A stretch of DNA of 64,000 nucleotides from Wurfbainia villosa (taxonomy: Eukaryota; Streptophyta; Magnoliopsida; Zingiberales; Zingiberaceae), in contig CM046004.1 in the NCBI GenBank assembly GCA_025175895.1, positions 50,705,359 to 50,769,358 of the forward strand, in the 5' to 3' direction. Below the pieces are notes generated by a model, which did not search any database, was not told where the DNA came from, and worked only from the letters and a program-made list of their open reading frames with translations. Made by a program: the position numbers and the translations under genes. Below, piece after piece: positions 1 through 11,311 of this stretch (the stretch's first letter is position 1; each line of letters begins with the position of its first letter).

Positions 1-1103
1 ATCTAAATTAGACTCATTCAACACTTCAATCAAATTGAGTCCAAATCAATTAGTCTAATTTGGATTACTCTTAATCCAATTTGGTTCATCACATGAACCT
101 ACTCATCTTGGTCCATCATATGAACCTAATCTCCATCTAATTGCCCTTTGTGTGTGACCCAATAGGTTCTTGTAACATTGACAATGCTCCTAAACTTATT
201 TAGAAACATAAGCAATGAGCGGTATTTAGCAACACATCATTGCTACCAAAGTTACAAGAATGTTGAGATCCAACATCACCTTTGTGACTACTAATTGTGA
301 CTCTCACAACATGTGACAATGTCCCTCTATCCTTGACATCTAGATTGAACAATTGAGGCATAGACCGTGTCATCCTCTATACAATCTATATCTTGAACTC
401 AAAGTAGACTCACTCTAATCAAATGAGCTCAATATCTCATATTGACTCATTTGGGTATGGTCATGCACTTAGTGGTCTCCCTCAATCAAGAGTCATGATA
501 TCTCTCTCATAATATAGGAGGGATAGATCCCATCTACATCACTCCGCATAATTTGTTACATACCTAGTAATCGCCTTTATAGTCCACCCATTTACGGGTG
601 ACGTTTGACGAAGCCAAAGTATGCAACTCCATATGTGGGGAACCATGGTGACTTCATGTCCAAGGACTAATAGTCACATGAGAAAGTATATGACACTCAT
701 ATAATGATCTATGATACTTTCTCATGGTGGGTCATTCAGTATACATTCTCCAATGTATACCCATGTGTCAACTTGATATCTCATATCCATGACTGGTGAG
801 ATCAAGTCATCGAGTTGACCCACATGCTAGTCTCTTTGCATTAATATTGTCCCTGAATATTAATACTTGACTAGGAATGATTAAGAGTAGTATTCTATAT
901 ATCATCTCATTATCGATTCTACCAATCGATTGATGTAAATAAGAACCTTCTACTGAAGGACGCTATTATACTTAGCTATTTGGCACCGATACAAGTAAGT
1001 ATAATAACCATAAAAAAATGCCTTTATAAATTTATATAGGAATATGATACAACAAGTCCATACAACAATCATCACATGATTAGCTCTAGGGCTTTCACTA
1101 ACA
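1..1103 (-). repeat. Copia-A 3' LTR (partial, cut by window start)
   Basis: On the minus strand the LTR starts TGTTAGTGAAAG at 1103 and runs off the window. Bases 1 to about 329 match 31759-32087 in the 5' LTR at high identity, which identifies the pair. About 680 bp of its terminal part lies outside the window. Confidence 0.85.
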
Positions 1104-1777
1104 ATCTACCACAAGCACTAGTGTCAATCACTGTAGTATCTAAAACCCAATGACATAGTATGACCATCATGATTTTTCGTACAATGCCTTGGTCAAGGGA
1201 TCTGCAACGTTAGCCTATGTAGGTACTCTGCAAATCTTCACATCTCCTCTATCAATAATCTCTCGAATGAGATGGAAGAACCGTAGTATGTGTTTGGTCC
1301 GCTAGTGTGAGCGAGGATTCTTAGCCTGCGCAATCGCTCCGTTGTTGTCACAATAGAGCTCCATAGGATCTGCTATGCTAGGAACCACCCAAAGCTCAGT
1401 AATGAACTAGCGGATCCAAACTGCCTCCTTTACCGCCTCTGATGCAGCAATATACTCGGCCTCTATTGTAGAATCAACAAATGTATCCTGCTTCGAACTC
1501 TTCCAGCTCACAGCACCATCATTCAATTAAAATAGAACCCTGACTGCGATATATAATCATCCTGGTCGGTTTGGAAGTTGGCATCACTGTAACCCTTTAC
1601 AACTAGTTCCCTATTGCCTTCCAATATCATGAAATATTCTTTAGTCCTTCTCAAGTACTTAAGAATATTTTTGACCGCAATCCAGTGACGCTCACCTAGA
1701 TCTGACTGGTATCTTCTCGTCACACTCAAAGCATACGAGACATCAGGATGAGTACATAGCATGACCTACATGATAGA
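1104..1777 (-). pseudogene. Copia-A pol fragment: end of RT and RNase H
   Basis: On the minus strand the reading starts GSIM, then a stop, then MLCTHPDVSYALSV, the conserved copia motif between RT and RNase H. It continues through a KYLRRTKEYF stretch and, after a frameshift near 1525, through STIEAEYIAASEAVKEAVW, the RNase H motif that carries a catalytic Glu. Further stops follow before the degenerate polypurine tract GTGGTAGAT next to the LTR at 1104. The RNase H would remove RNA from the RNA/DNA hybrid during reverse transcription. The piece begins exactly at the Tekay-1 insertion and joins the fragment at 16602-17371. Confidence 0.85.
1773..1777. repeat. Left target-site duplication of Tekay-1 (ATAGA)
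   Basis: ATAGA lies directly before TGTAACGG at 1778 and again directly after GCGTTACA at 16596. Removing one copy restores the Copia-A reading GSIM. Five bp is the usual Ty3/gypsy duplication length. Confidence 0.85.
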
Positions 1778-2640
1778 TGTAACGGCCGCCCTTATCTGCT
1801 CTCAGGGCGGCGCTACTGTTACTCCTTTTTTTTTTTTTTAAAACAACTACATATGGATCCTCTCACAACCTACGTACTTTAACAGGTCATCATAACTTAA
1901 ACCTTCTTTTGCACATGCATCACATATCATATTCATCATTAGCATGTTAACATATCTTTCATAACATGCATACATAAAGATTCGTTCATGAGTTCTAACA
2001 TTTCCAACCTTCTTAAGTAGATGATACTCATTAAACACAAGTCTTATAAGCGGAAGCAATGTCTTAAGTTGTTCTTAGAGCATATAAATACAAGTAGATA
2101 GTATAGGGTCTTCTTCCACCATGCCACTATCACACACACTTGGCCCCTCCTGTTACTTCCTCTAGCGCAGACTTCCTTTATCTGCAATATATGGACAACA
2201 TGAACTATAAGCATATAGCTTAGTAAGATCCTTGCCTACTCACAAAAGCCACAAACTTCATCAAGCAATTAGAACATGAGCATACTAGCATAAAGGACCT
2301 AAGTATTTCATAGCAACACTAATCAACAACATATCCATGTAATAAAAAAAAACTAAGCATGGCATAGAATTGTTCATAAGCCAATTAAGCATAATTAATC
2401 TAAGCAGGGCATAATTTGAACATAAACATTATAACTACATAAAGCTAAGCATGCCGGAAAGACATATTCATAAGCGTTTGTTTAACTTGGACATAAAAAT
2501 TTGTAACAACATAAATCCTAAACTTGTAGAAAGAACATAATCGCAAGTATTCATAATCTTACCCGTAACATTAACCACATCATAAATTCTAAACTAACAT
2601 GAAGTACATAGTCGCAACGTTCTTAAACTTAACTCTAAAC

Positions 2641-3165
2641 ATCATAACTTCATAACATCTAGCATGCATAAAGAACATAGTTTGCAAGCATTCAGTGTAT
2701 TTAACATGAGCATACCCAATAATCATAAAAGTCTTTCCTTCTCAAAACATATACTTATAGATACATCAAAATCATCATAACTTCATAACATCTAGCATGC
2801 ATAAAGAACACAAGCATTGAGTATTTAACATGAGCATACACAATAATCATAAAAGTCTTTCCTTTTCAAAACATATACTTATAGATACTTCAAAATCATC
2901 ATAACTTCCTAACATCTAGCATGAATAAAGAACACCGTTGCAAGCATTCAGAGTATTTAGCATGAGCATACACAATAATCATAAAAGTCTTTCCTTTTCA
3001 AAACATATACTTATAGATACTTCAAAATCATCATAACTTCCTAACATCTAGCATGCATAAAGAACACAGTTTGCAAGCATTCAGAGTATTTAACATGAGC
3101 ATACACAATAATCATAAAAGTCTTTCCTTTTCAAAACATATACTTATAGATACTTCAAAATCATC
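2641..3165 (-). repeat. About 132-bp tandem repeat in Tekay LTR, four copies
   Basis: The phrase CATCATAACTTC recurs near 2641, 2773, 2897, 3029 and 3162, each followed by ACATCTAGCATGCATAAAG and then a shared stretch to TTATAGATAC. Units are highly alike. The same array occurs inverted in the LTR at 11312-14742 (about 13490-13900) and in the third LTR (about 15590-16120). Confidence 0.85.
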
Positions 3166-3402
3166 ATAACTTGTTTGGGGGGCCCCAGGTTAAGTACCAC
3201 ATAATGCGCGTTCCCTAGTAAGGTCAGTAGCGAGCCACCATCCTACTAGAGCAAGACCTCTTACGTCTTACGTGGCAAGACCTCTTACGTCTTCTTATGT
3301 CCCTATGGATTTGATTAACGACCACCTGACGGGTCGGGTACTTAACCTCTTGCAAAGTAAAATACTTAATTCCTTTCTTTTCTTGTCATAATATAAAGAA
3401 TG

Positions 3403-3664
3403 CTCTTGATCCCCAACATAAAAAGGGAAGCATCTTAATCTTATCTTATCATAAGGAGATCTCTTGATCCCTACTTGAAAGGGAAGCATCTCCATTTTAT
3501 CTTATCTTAAGGAGAGCTCTTGATCCCTACTTGAAAGGGAAGCATCTCCATCTTGTCATAAGGAGAGCTCTTGGTCCCTACTTGAAAGGGAAGCATCTCC
3601 ATCTTGTCATAAGGAGAGCTCTTGGTCCCTACTTGAAAGGGAAGCATCTCCATCTTATCATGAG
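3403..3664 (-). repeat. 51-58-bp tandem repeat in Tekay LTR, about five copies
   Basis: CTCTTGATCC or CTCTTGGTCC starts units at 3403, 3461, 3517, 3568 and 3619, each with CTACTTGAAAGGGAAGCATC; the first unit is diverged. The 66-residue ORFs that read through this array (3295-3495 minus, 13169-13369 plus) are repeat by-products. Confidence 0.85.
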
Positions 3665-4164
3665 GACACATGCATTCATAACATAAGAGTACCCTAAAGG
3701 GGTCCTAAAGTATAAACATGTTCATCATACAAGCATATTTCGTGGCCCATTACATCATAAACATGAAGCATATTTTCCTTGGCATATTCATGGCATATTA
3801 AATCACAAAAACATGTTCATCACCTAAGCATATTTCATGGCACATTACATCCTCAACATGTAGCATGTTTCCTAAGCATATTCAAGGCATATTAAATCAT
3901 AAAAACATGTTCATCACCTAAGCCTATTTCATGGCACATTACATCATAACATGAAGCCTATTTCCTTGGCATAATCATGGCATATTAAATCACAAAACAT
4001 GATCCACATCTAGGTATGTTTCATGGCATACTATATCATAATCATGTTCATCACCTAAGCTTATTTCTTATTGCATTGAATCATAACCATATACATCACA
4101 CAAGCATAGTTCATGACATATAAACAAACAAAACCATACCCTTAGCACAACTACATGTGGGGGG

Positions 4165-4710
4165 GGGGGGTGTTTTCATGAAACCCTAACCCTAAAACCA
4201 TGGGTTGGCCGAATCTTGTAAGGGGCTTGAGCTTGGGTTTTGTCCCCTAAAGTTCACTCATGAAGCCTTATAACTAATCATAGCATCATTAGAGATATTT
4301 TCATGCAACCCTAACCCTACTTCCATTGGTTGGCCGAATCTTGTAAGGTTAGATCCTTGGACTTTTGTCCCCTAAAGTTCATTCATAAGCATTATTACTT
4401 ACCCTAGTGTCATTAGGAACATTTTCATGAAACCCTAACCCTAATTATATGGGTTGGCCGAAACATGGAATGGGTTCAAACTTTATGTTTTGTCCCCTAA
4501 AGTCCATTCATCAAGCATTATTACTTAACCTAGTGTCATTAGGAACATTTTCATGCAACCCTAACCCTAATTATATGGGTTGGCCGAAACATGGAATGGG
4601 TTCAAGCTTAGGTTTTGTCCCCTAAAATTCATTCATAAGCATTATCATGGCCTAACCTCATAAGAGGGAGTTGTCATAACAAAAGCCTAACCCTAAAAGG
4701 CCTTGGTGGC
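4165..4710 (-). repeat. About 127-bp tandem repeats with telomere-like AACCCTAACCCTAA cores
   Basis: The core AACCCTAACCCTA recurs near 4173, 4304, 4431 and 4558, with a weaker copy near 4687. Each is followed by a TGGTTGGCCGAA-type phrase and then a TTTTGTCCCCTAAA phrase. In LTR orientation the core reads TTAGGGTTAGGGTT. The inverted copy is at about 11980-12500. Confidence 0.85.
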
Positions 4711-4972
4711 CGAAACCTATAAGGGCACCAAGTTGGAATTTTTGTCCCTTAAAAGGTCCTATAGTGAGCATACATCCTATAGAAGTTTCCTAGAAACATT
4801 TTCATGAATCTTAGCCCAAGAAAACTTGATTGGCCGAAACCTACAAGGGCTACAACTTCATCATTCTTACATGAAATTTAACTTACGAAACTAATACACT
4901 GCAGGTGAGGGGAAATTTACATGAGGATGAAGAGGAGAGGAAGAAAATGGCCAAAAGGAAACTTCCTTCTTC

Positions 4973-4980
4973 TTTATAAA
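4973..4980 (-). promoter_or_regulatory. TATA box candidate of Tekay LTR (minus copy)
   Basis: TTTATAAA on the minus strand, about 300 bp inside the LTR from its 5' end; the matching motif in the plus copy is at 11606-11612. No transcript evidence is available. Confidence 0.4.
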
Positions 4981-5274
4981 GGGAGGAAGAGATGTTTCTC
5001 TTTTCTTTGTCATGCCTCTTCACCTACCCTCCTTCCACTTATCTATAAATTCCCCTCTTCCTCTAATGATATAATTCTATTGGGCTTATGGTTAGTGGGT
5101 GCATCTATAGGGCTTGGCTATCTCTAGAGGTTTGGGGTTCAATTCCTAGGCTTTGCATCTTTTTTTTTCTTTTGGCTTATTTTCTTTTATTTTTCCCAAA
5201 AAAAACCCACATAAAGCCTATCATCATAAAGCCAAAATTCTCGTAAAATTGCTAGAAATTTTACGGGCGTTACA

Positions 5275-7051
5275 ATCCCTCATACCTTGTAAAAGTTTCA
5301 TCCTCGAAACTCAAAACAATTCTGGGTACTTCTGCCTCATGTCCTCCTCTCGTTCCCAGGTAGCTTCCTCATATTGCGAATCCTGCCACAGGACCTTTAC
5401 TAAGGGCACCTCTTTGTTCCTTAGCCTTTTGACATCTCAGTCTAATATTTGAATAGGCCGACTTTCAACACTCAGGTCCTCATGAACGTGTACTGTTTGT
5501 GGCTCGATCACTTGGTCCGCACTGGATACGCATTTCTTGAGCATAGAGACATGGAACACGTTGTGTATAGCCGACATCTCTTGAGGCAGCTCCAGCCTGT
5601 ATGCTACCTTGCCCACCCTCTGCGATATCGGATACGGTCCCACGTAGCGTGGATTCAGTTTACCCTTCCTTCCGAATCTCATCACTCCCTTCATGGGGGT
5701 CACTTTGAGGAATACCAGGTCCCCGACATCGAATTCTAACGGTCTACGCCGTATATCCGCATAGCTCTTTTGTCGGCTCTGAGCAGCTTCGATTCTCTGA
5801 CGGATAGTCTATATAGTGCGGGTGGTATTGTCAATAATATCGGCCTGAAGACCCATTTCCCTCCTTTCACCACCCTCGTACCAACAGATAGGAGACCTGC
5901 ATCTTCTCCCGTATAGAGCTTCATAGGGTGCCATTCCAATGGTAGCCTGGTAACTGTTGTTGTAAGCAAATTCTGCCAGGCACAAATATCGACACTAGCT
6001 CCCCTTAAAGTCTAGAGCACAAGCCCGCAGCATATCTTCCAGCACCTGGTTCACTCTTTCCGTCTGACCGTCGGTCTGAGGATGAAACGCAGTGCTGAAT
6101 CTCAACTTAGTGCCAAGAGCCTTCTGAACACATTCCCAAAAATGGGAGGTAAAATGGCCATCACGGTCAGAAATAATAGCCCTAGGCACTCCATGTAATT
6201 TGATAATTTCCTTGACATATAATTGAGCTAGCTGCTCGACCGAATAGGTCATCTTAATTGCCAGGAAATGGGCAGACTTTGTCAACCGGTCTATGATTAC
6301 CCATATAGCATCGTAACCATTTGTTGTTCTGGGTAATCCCGAGATGAAATCCATAGATAGTTCTTCCCATTTCCACTCTGGAATCGGTATCGGCTGCAGT
6401 AATCCCCCAGGTTTCTGGTGTTCTGCTTTCACCTTCTGGCAGGTCAGACAGGTGTTGACGTACTGAGCCACCTCCCTTTTCATGCCGAACCACCAAAATT
6501 TATCCCTTAAGTCCTGATACATTTTATTAGACCCAGGGTGCATGGTATAAGGTGTTCCATGGGATTCCTCGAGTATCTTCTTCCGTAATTCCGGATCGTC
6601 CGGAATACATAGTCGGTCCCGGAGGTATAATAGTCCGTGAAATTGAACCCATTATCCCTTCCATCCAGTACTTCTTGTTTGATCTTCTGGATGTCTGAAT
6701 CACCATCTTGCTTTCCCTTTATATCGTCGAACAGCGTCGGCGTTATAGTCATGGTGGAAAGTTGCCCAGAAATAATCTCTATCCCGTAATTCATTATTTC
6801 CCATTTCAGGGGTTGAGATAGCATTGATAAGGACATCAAAGCGGCAAAGGGCTTTCTGCTAAGCGCATCTGCCACCTTGTTGGCCCTTCCTGGGTGATAG
6901 AATATCACACAATCATAATCTTTAACTAGCTCAAGCCATCTGCGTTGCCTCATGTTTAGGTCTTTCTGGGTGAAGAAATATCTCAGACTCTGATGGTCGG
7001 TATAAATCCTGCACCGTGCCCCGTATAAGTAGTGTCTCCATATTTTTAGAG
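5275..7051 (-). pseudogene. Tekay-1 minus-strand pol fragment: RNase H, integrase, chromodomain
   Basis: Reading from 7051 downward: the RNase H end (FFTQKDLNMRQRRWLEL, then ANKVADALSRK), a frameshift before the integrase zinc domain, HPGSNKMYQDLRDKFWW with CLTCQ, and an integrase core open for 182 residues (5995-6543). That core keeps the two Asp motifs (WVIIDRLTKSAHF and ISDRDGHF) and the Glu segment VNQVLEDML. Stops follow it, then the integrase C-terminus (LRYVGPYPIS-like reading at 5437-5703) and a chromodomain entered past an in-frame TGA after QILD. Integrase joins element DNA to the genome, and the chromodomain can steer it to marked chromatin. Gag, protease, RT and primer site are absent; the piece begins abruptly at the inverted junction at 7051. 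Confidence 0.85.
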
Positions 7052-7250
7052 CGAGATGTCAAAAGGCTAAGGAACAAAGAGGTGCCCTTAGTAAAGGTCC
7101 TGTGGCAGGATTCGCAATATGAGGAAGCTACCTGGGAACGAGAGGAGGACATGAGGCAGAAGTACCCAGAATTGTTTTAAGTTTCGAGGACGAAACTTTT
7201 ACAAGGTATGAGGGATTGTTTTAAGTTTCGAGGACGAAACTTTTACAAGG
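7052..7250 (+). repeat. Inverted 3' internal end of Tekay-1 plus a 30-odd-bp tandem duplication
   Basis: Bases 7052-7212 read in plus orientation as the chromodomain end and 3' untranslated end, and are an inverted copy of 5275-5435. The stretch TTTTAAGTTTCGAGGACGAA then occurs twice in tandem (near 7176 and 7219), and the second copy runs into AGGACCTG and the primer binding site. An LTR would be expected between the internal end and the primer site; it is missing, leaving only ATTG at the join. Confidence 0.8.
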
Positions 7251-7258
7251 AGGACCTG

Positions 7259-7270
7259 TGGTATCAGAGC
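7259..7270 (+). promoter_or_regulatory. Primer binding site (tRNA-iMet) of Tekay-1 plus copy
   Basis: TGGTATCAGAGC, complementary to the 3' end of plant initiator tRNA-Met, which primes minus-strand DNA synthesis. It marks the 5' start of the plus-oriented internal region even though no LTR precedes it. Confidence 0.85.
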
Positions 7271-7659
7271 GGGTTCACCTTTCCACTATCACACATCAAG
7301 CCTCCATCCTGCTATTTCCAAGTAAGTAATTTTATGCATACTTAAGTTTCCTTTATAATGAAGAATGTTTTCTATCTAGAATGAAATAATACCTCATCAT
7401 GCTTTTGTAGAATGGACTCACACTTGAGAGTTATATAGAAATAATACTTCATCCTGCTTAGTATAATGGAATCATACTTATGACTTAGATAGTATACCTT
7501 ACCAAGCTGTATAGGATGGGAACATGTCTCTAACCTAGAAGTATCCCTAGAAAGGACACCTTACCTTGTTTATGATATGGGATGTTAGATGCCTGTATAG
7601 GAATAGAAATTATAATAACACCTTAATTAAATTATTTATTTATCACTTAGATAACATGA
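7271..7659 (+). other. Tekay-1 leader remnant; gag capsid region deleted
   Basis: AT-rich, no conserved coding sequence seen. It contains a loosely repeated phrase around ATAATACCTCATC and ATAATACTTCATCCTG (7388-7460). The gag zinc knuckle begins soon after, so roughly the first kilobase of gag expected between leader and zinc knuckle is gone. Confidence 0.6.
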
Positions 7660-10600
7660 ACGGGAGACCGCAGTGGCAAGAAGAAACAGTGGAATGGCCC
7701 AAGAGGGGCCCCAGGAAACAGCCAAACTGGGTATCCTGACTGTCCCACGTGTGGGAAGAAGCATCCGGGGGAATGTCGTCAGGGCACGAGGAAGTGTTAC
7801 AACTGTGGAAGGGAGGGGCACATAGCCTGGAATTGCCCTACCCGAGTTCAGGCACCACCACAGCAGTATGTCCAGTACCCGGGAGCTCCTCCACAGCTTC
7901 ACCAGATGCAGGCTACGATAGAGGGTCCCCAGATAAGTCAAGGGAGACTGGAAGCCCCGCCAGTTGGGACAAATGCCAGGGTGTTCTCCCTCACCAGAGA
8001 AGATGTGGCGAGTGCCTCGACGGTGGTCACAGGTCAGCTAATTATTTCCAGTCAATACGCTACTGTCTTGTTTGACACCGGGGCAACCCATTCATTCATC
8101 GCTACGCCTTTCATAAGAAAGATAGATAGGCATCCCCAAGCTTTGGACTATAAATTTTTAACAACGTTACCTTCGGGAGAAGTGATGCCATCCACCCATG
8201 TTCTGCGCGCCGCACCAATTAGACTCGCAGACAGGGAGCTCTATTGTGACCTAATAGTCCTAGATATGTGGGACTATGATGTTATATTGGGCATGGATTT
8301 TCTGCACAAGTACGGCGCTTCAATTGAGTGTCGTAAACGGAGGGTAATCTTCCGACCCGAAGCAGAGGTTTCATTTGAATTTATCGGGGAGTCGAAGGAA
8401 GGAACAAAGAAGTTCTTATCAGCGCTAAAGGCCCGAAAAATGTTAGAAGACGGATGCACCGGATTTCTCGCACATGTGGTGGATACCATATCATCGAAGA
8501 ACCGGAAAATAGAAGATGTCAGAGTGGTATGTGACCATCCGGAGGTGTTCCCTGATGACCTACCTGGATTGCCACCTGATAGAGAAATTGAGTTCGAGAT
8601 CGAATTGATTCCCGGAACTAATCCGATCTCCAAGGCACCTTACCGTATGGCACCAATTGAGTTGAAAGAACTTCAGAAACAGCTACAGGAGTTACTTGGC
8701 CAGGGATTTATCCGTCCCAGTCACTCCCCATGGGAAGCTCCAGTGCTGTTCATAAAGAAAAGAGATGGGTCCATGCGAATGTGTATAGACTACCGGGCAC
8801 TGAACAACGTGACCATCAAGAATAGGTACCCCCTTCCCAGGATCGACGACCTATTCGACCAGCTGAAGGGAGCTACTGTCTTTTCAAAGATCGATCTCAG
8901 GTCTGGCTATCATCAAGTAAAAGTTAAGTCAGGCGATATTCCGAAGACGGCCTTCCGGACAAGATACGGACATTATGAGTTTGTAGTTATGCCCTTTGGC
9001 GTCACCAATGCTCCTGCAATGTTCATGGACCTGATGAATCGAGTATTCTCGGCCTTCCTCGACAAATTTGTAATCGTCTTCATCGACGATATTCTTATCT
9101 ACTTGAGAGCCCGAGAAGAGCATGTCGAACATCTGAAGACAGTACTACAGATTCTTCAGAAAAAGCAATTGTATGCCAAGTTCTCCAAATGCGAGTTCTG
9201 GCTCGATCAAGTGTCATTCTTGGGTCATGTCATCTCTAAAGAAGGAATCATGGTAGACCCAATGAAGATTGAGACTGTAAGGAACTGGAATAGGCCAAGG
9301 AATGCGAGTGAAATCAGAAGTTTCCTCGGGCTAGCAGGCTATTACAGGAAGTTTGTAGAGGACTTCTCTAGAATTGCAGCCCCTATTACAGCCCTCACCA
9401 GAAAGGACAAGCAATACAAATGGACTGAGGACTGTGAGAGGAGTTTTACGGAACTGAAGAGGAGACTGACCAGCGCTCCCATTCGGAGTTGTACTCATGC
9501 AAAATGGCAAGGTCATCGCTTACGCCTCTAGACAGCTCAAAGAGCACGAAATAAATTATCCTACCCATGACTTAGAACTGGCGGCCATGGTATTCGCTCT
9601 AAAAATATGGAGACACTACTTATATGGGGCACGGTGCAGGATTTATACCGACTATCAGAGTCTGAGATATTTCTTCACCCAGAAAGACCTAAACATGAGG
9701 CAACGCAGATGGCTTGAGCTAGTCAAAGATTATGATTGTGAGATATTCTATCACCCAGGAAAGGCCAACAAGGTGGCAGATGCGCTTAGCAGAAAGCCCT
9801 TTGCCGCTTTGATGTCCTTATCAATGCTATCTCAACCCCTGAAAAGGGAAATAATGAATTACGGGATAGAGATTATTTCTGGGCAACTTTCCACCATGAC
9901 TATAACGCCGACGTTGTTCAACGATATAAAGGGAAAGCAAGATGGTGATTCAGACATCCAGAAGATCAAACAAGAAGTACTGGAAGGAAGGGATAATGGG
10001 TTCCGCATTTCCAACGGCGGACTATTATACCTCCGGGACCGACTATGTATTCCGGACGATCCGGAATTACGGAAGAAGATACTCGAGGAATCCCATGGAA
10101 CACCTTATACCATGCACCCTGGGTCTAATAAAATGTATCAGGACTTAAGGGATAAATTTTGGTGGTCCGGCATGAAAAGGGAGGTGGCTCAGTACGTCAA
10201 CACCGACTGCGAGAAGGTGAAAGCGAACACCGTAACACAGGGGATTACTGCAGTCGATACCGATTCCAGAGTGGAAATGGGAAGAACTATCTATGGATTT
10301 CATCTCGGGATTACCCAGAACAACAAATGGTTACAATGCTATATGGGTAATCATAGACTTGTTGACAAAGTCTGCCCATTTCCTGGCATTTAAGATGACC
10401 TATTCGGTCGAGCAGCTAGCTCAATTATATGTCAAGGAAATTATCAAATTACATGGAGTGCCTAGGGCTATTATTTCTGTGATGGCGTTTTACCTCCCAT
10501 TTTTGGGAATGTGTTCAGAAGGCTCTTGGCACTAAGTTGAGATTCAAGATCGCTGCGTTTCATCCTCGAGATCTGGTCGACGGAAAGAGTGAACAGTCTT

Positions 10601-11280
10601 TGGAAGATATCTTCCTAGACTTTAAGGAGCTGTGTCGATATTTGTGCTCGTGAATTTGCTTACATAAATAACAGCTACTTGCTACCATTGGAATGACACC
10701 CTATGAAGCTCTATACGGAGAAGATGCAGTCTCCTATCCATGGTACGAGGGTGGTGAAAGGAGGGAAATGGGTCTTCAGGCTGATATTATTGACAATACC
10801 ACCCGCGCTATACAGACTATCCGTCAGAGAATCGAAGCTGCTCAGAGCCAACAAAAGAGCTATGCGGATATACAGCGTAGACCGTTAGAATTCGAAGTCG
10901 GGGACCTGGTATTCCTCAAAGTGACCCCCATGAAGGGAGTGATGAGATTCGGAAGGAAGGGTAAACTGAATCCACGCTACGTGGGACCGTATCCGATATC
11001 GCAGAGGGTGGGCAAGGTAGCATACAGGCTGGAGCTGCCTCAAGAGATGTCGGCTATACACAACGTGTTCCATGTCTCTATGCTCAAGAAATGCGTATCC
11101 AGTGCAGACCAAGTGATCGAGCCACAAACAGTACACGTTCATGAGGACCTGAGTGTTGAAAGTCGGCCTATCCAAATATTAGACCGACTTGGTCCTGTGG
11201 CAGGATTCGCAATATGAGGAAGCTACCTGGTAACGAGAGGAGGACATGAGGCAGAAGTACCCAGAATTGTTTTAAGTTTC
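7660..11280 (+). pseudogene. Tekay-1 plus-strand gag end and pol: zinc knuckles, protease, RT, RNase H, integrase, broken chromodomain
   Basis: Two zinc knuckles open the piece (CPTCGKKHPGEC and CYNCGREGHIAWNC, 7741-7837). The 541-residue open frame (from 7906, open upstream) holds an aspartic protease with LFDTGATHSFI and a full RT from about 8521 with YPLPRIDDLF, FSKIDLRSGYHQ and the catalytic VFIDDILIY near 9076. Near 9485 the frame changes and the start of RNase H, including the first catalytic Asp, is deleted (SAPI joins directly to VVLMQNGK). RNase H continues to about 9790. The integrase zinc domain keeps HPGSNKMYQDL but loses its CLTC part, and a 4-bp loss near 10478 removes the ISDRDG Asp. 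About 38 bp of the chromodomain is missing near 11185. The minus fragment (5275-7051) keeps the integrase core that this copy lost. Confidence 0.9.
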
Positions 11281-11311
11281 GAGGACGAAACTTTTACAAG
11301 GTATGAGGGAT

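Larger units (their letters stand above)
1778..5274 (-). repeat. Tekay-1 LTR, minus orientation (outer 3' LTR)
   Basis: Minus-strand start TGTAACGCCCGTAAAATTTC at 5274, end GGGCGGCCGTTACA at 1778. It matches 11312-14742 in inverted orientation along nearly its whole length, so it is an LTR and its small ORFs are not genes. It is full of internal tandem repeats, listed separately, and has a 10-base G run near 4157. Confidence 0.85.

Noticed and set aside
1847..2059. A 70-residue ORF starting MLPLIRLVFNEYHLLKK, nearly identical at 14467-14679
   Set aside because: It lies at the 3' end of the Tekay LTR in each copy. Conservation reflects the LTR copies, and I see no domain or start context.
4165..4710. 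Possible true interstitial telomere array
   Set aside because: Cores are only two repeats long and sit in a 127-bp unit inside an LTR present three times in the block, so this is element sequence rather than a chromosome end.
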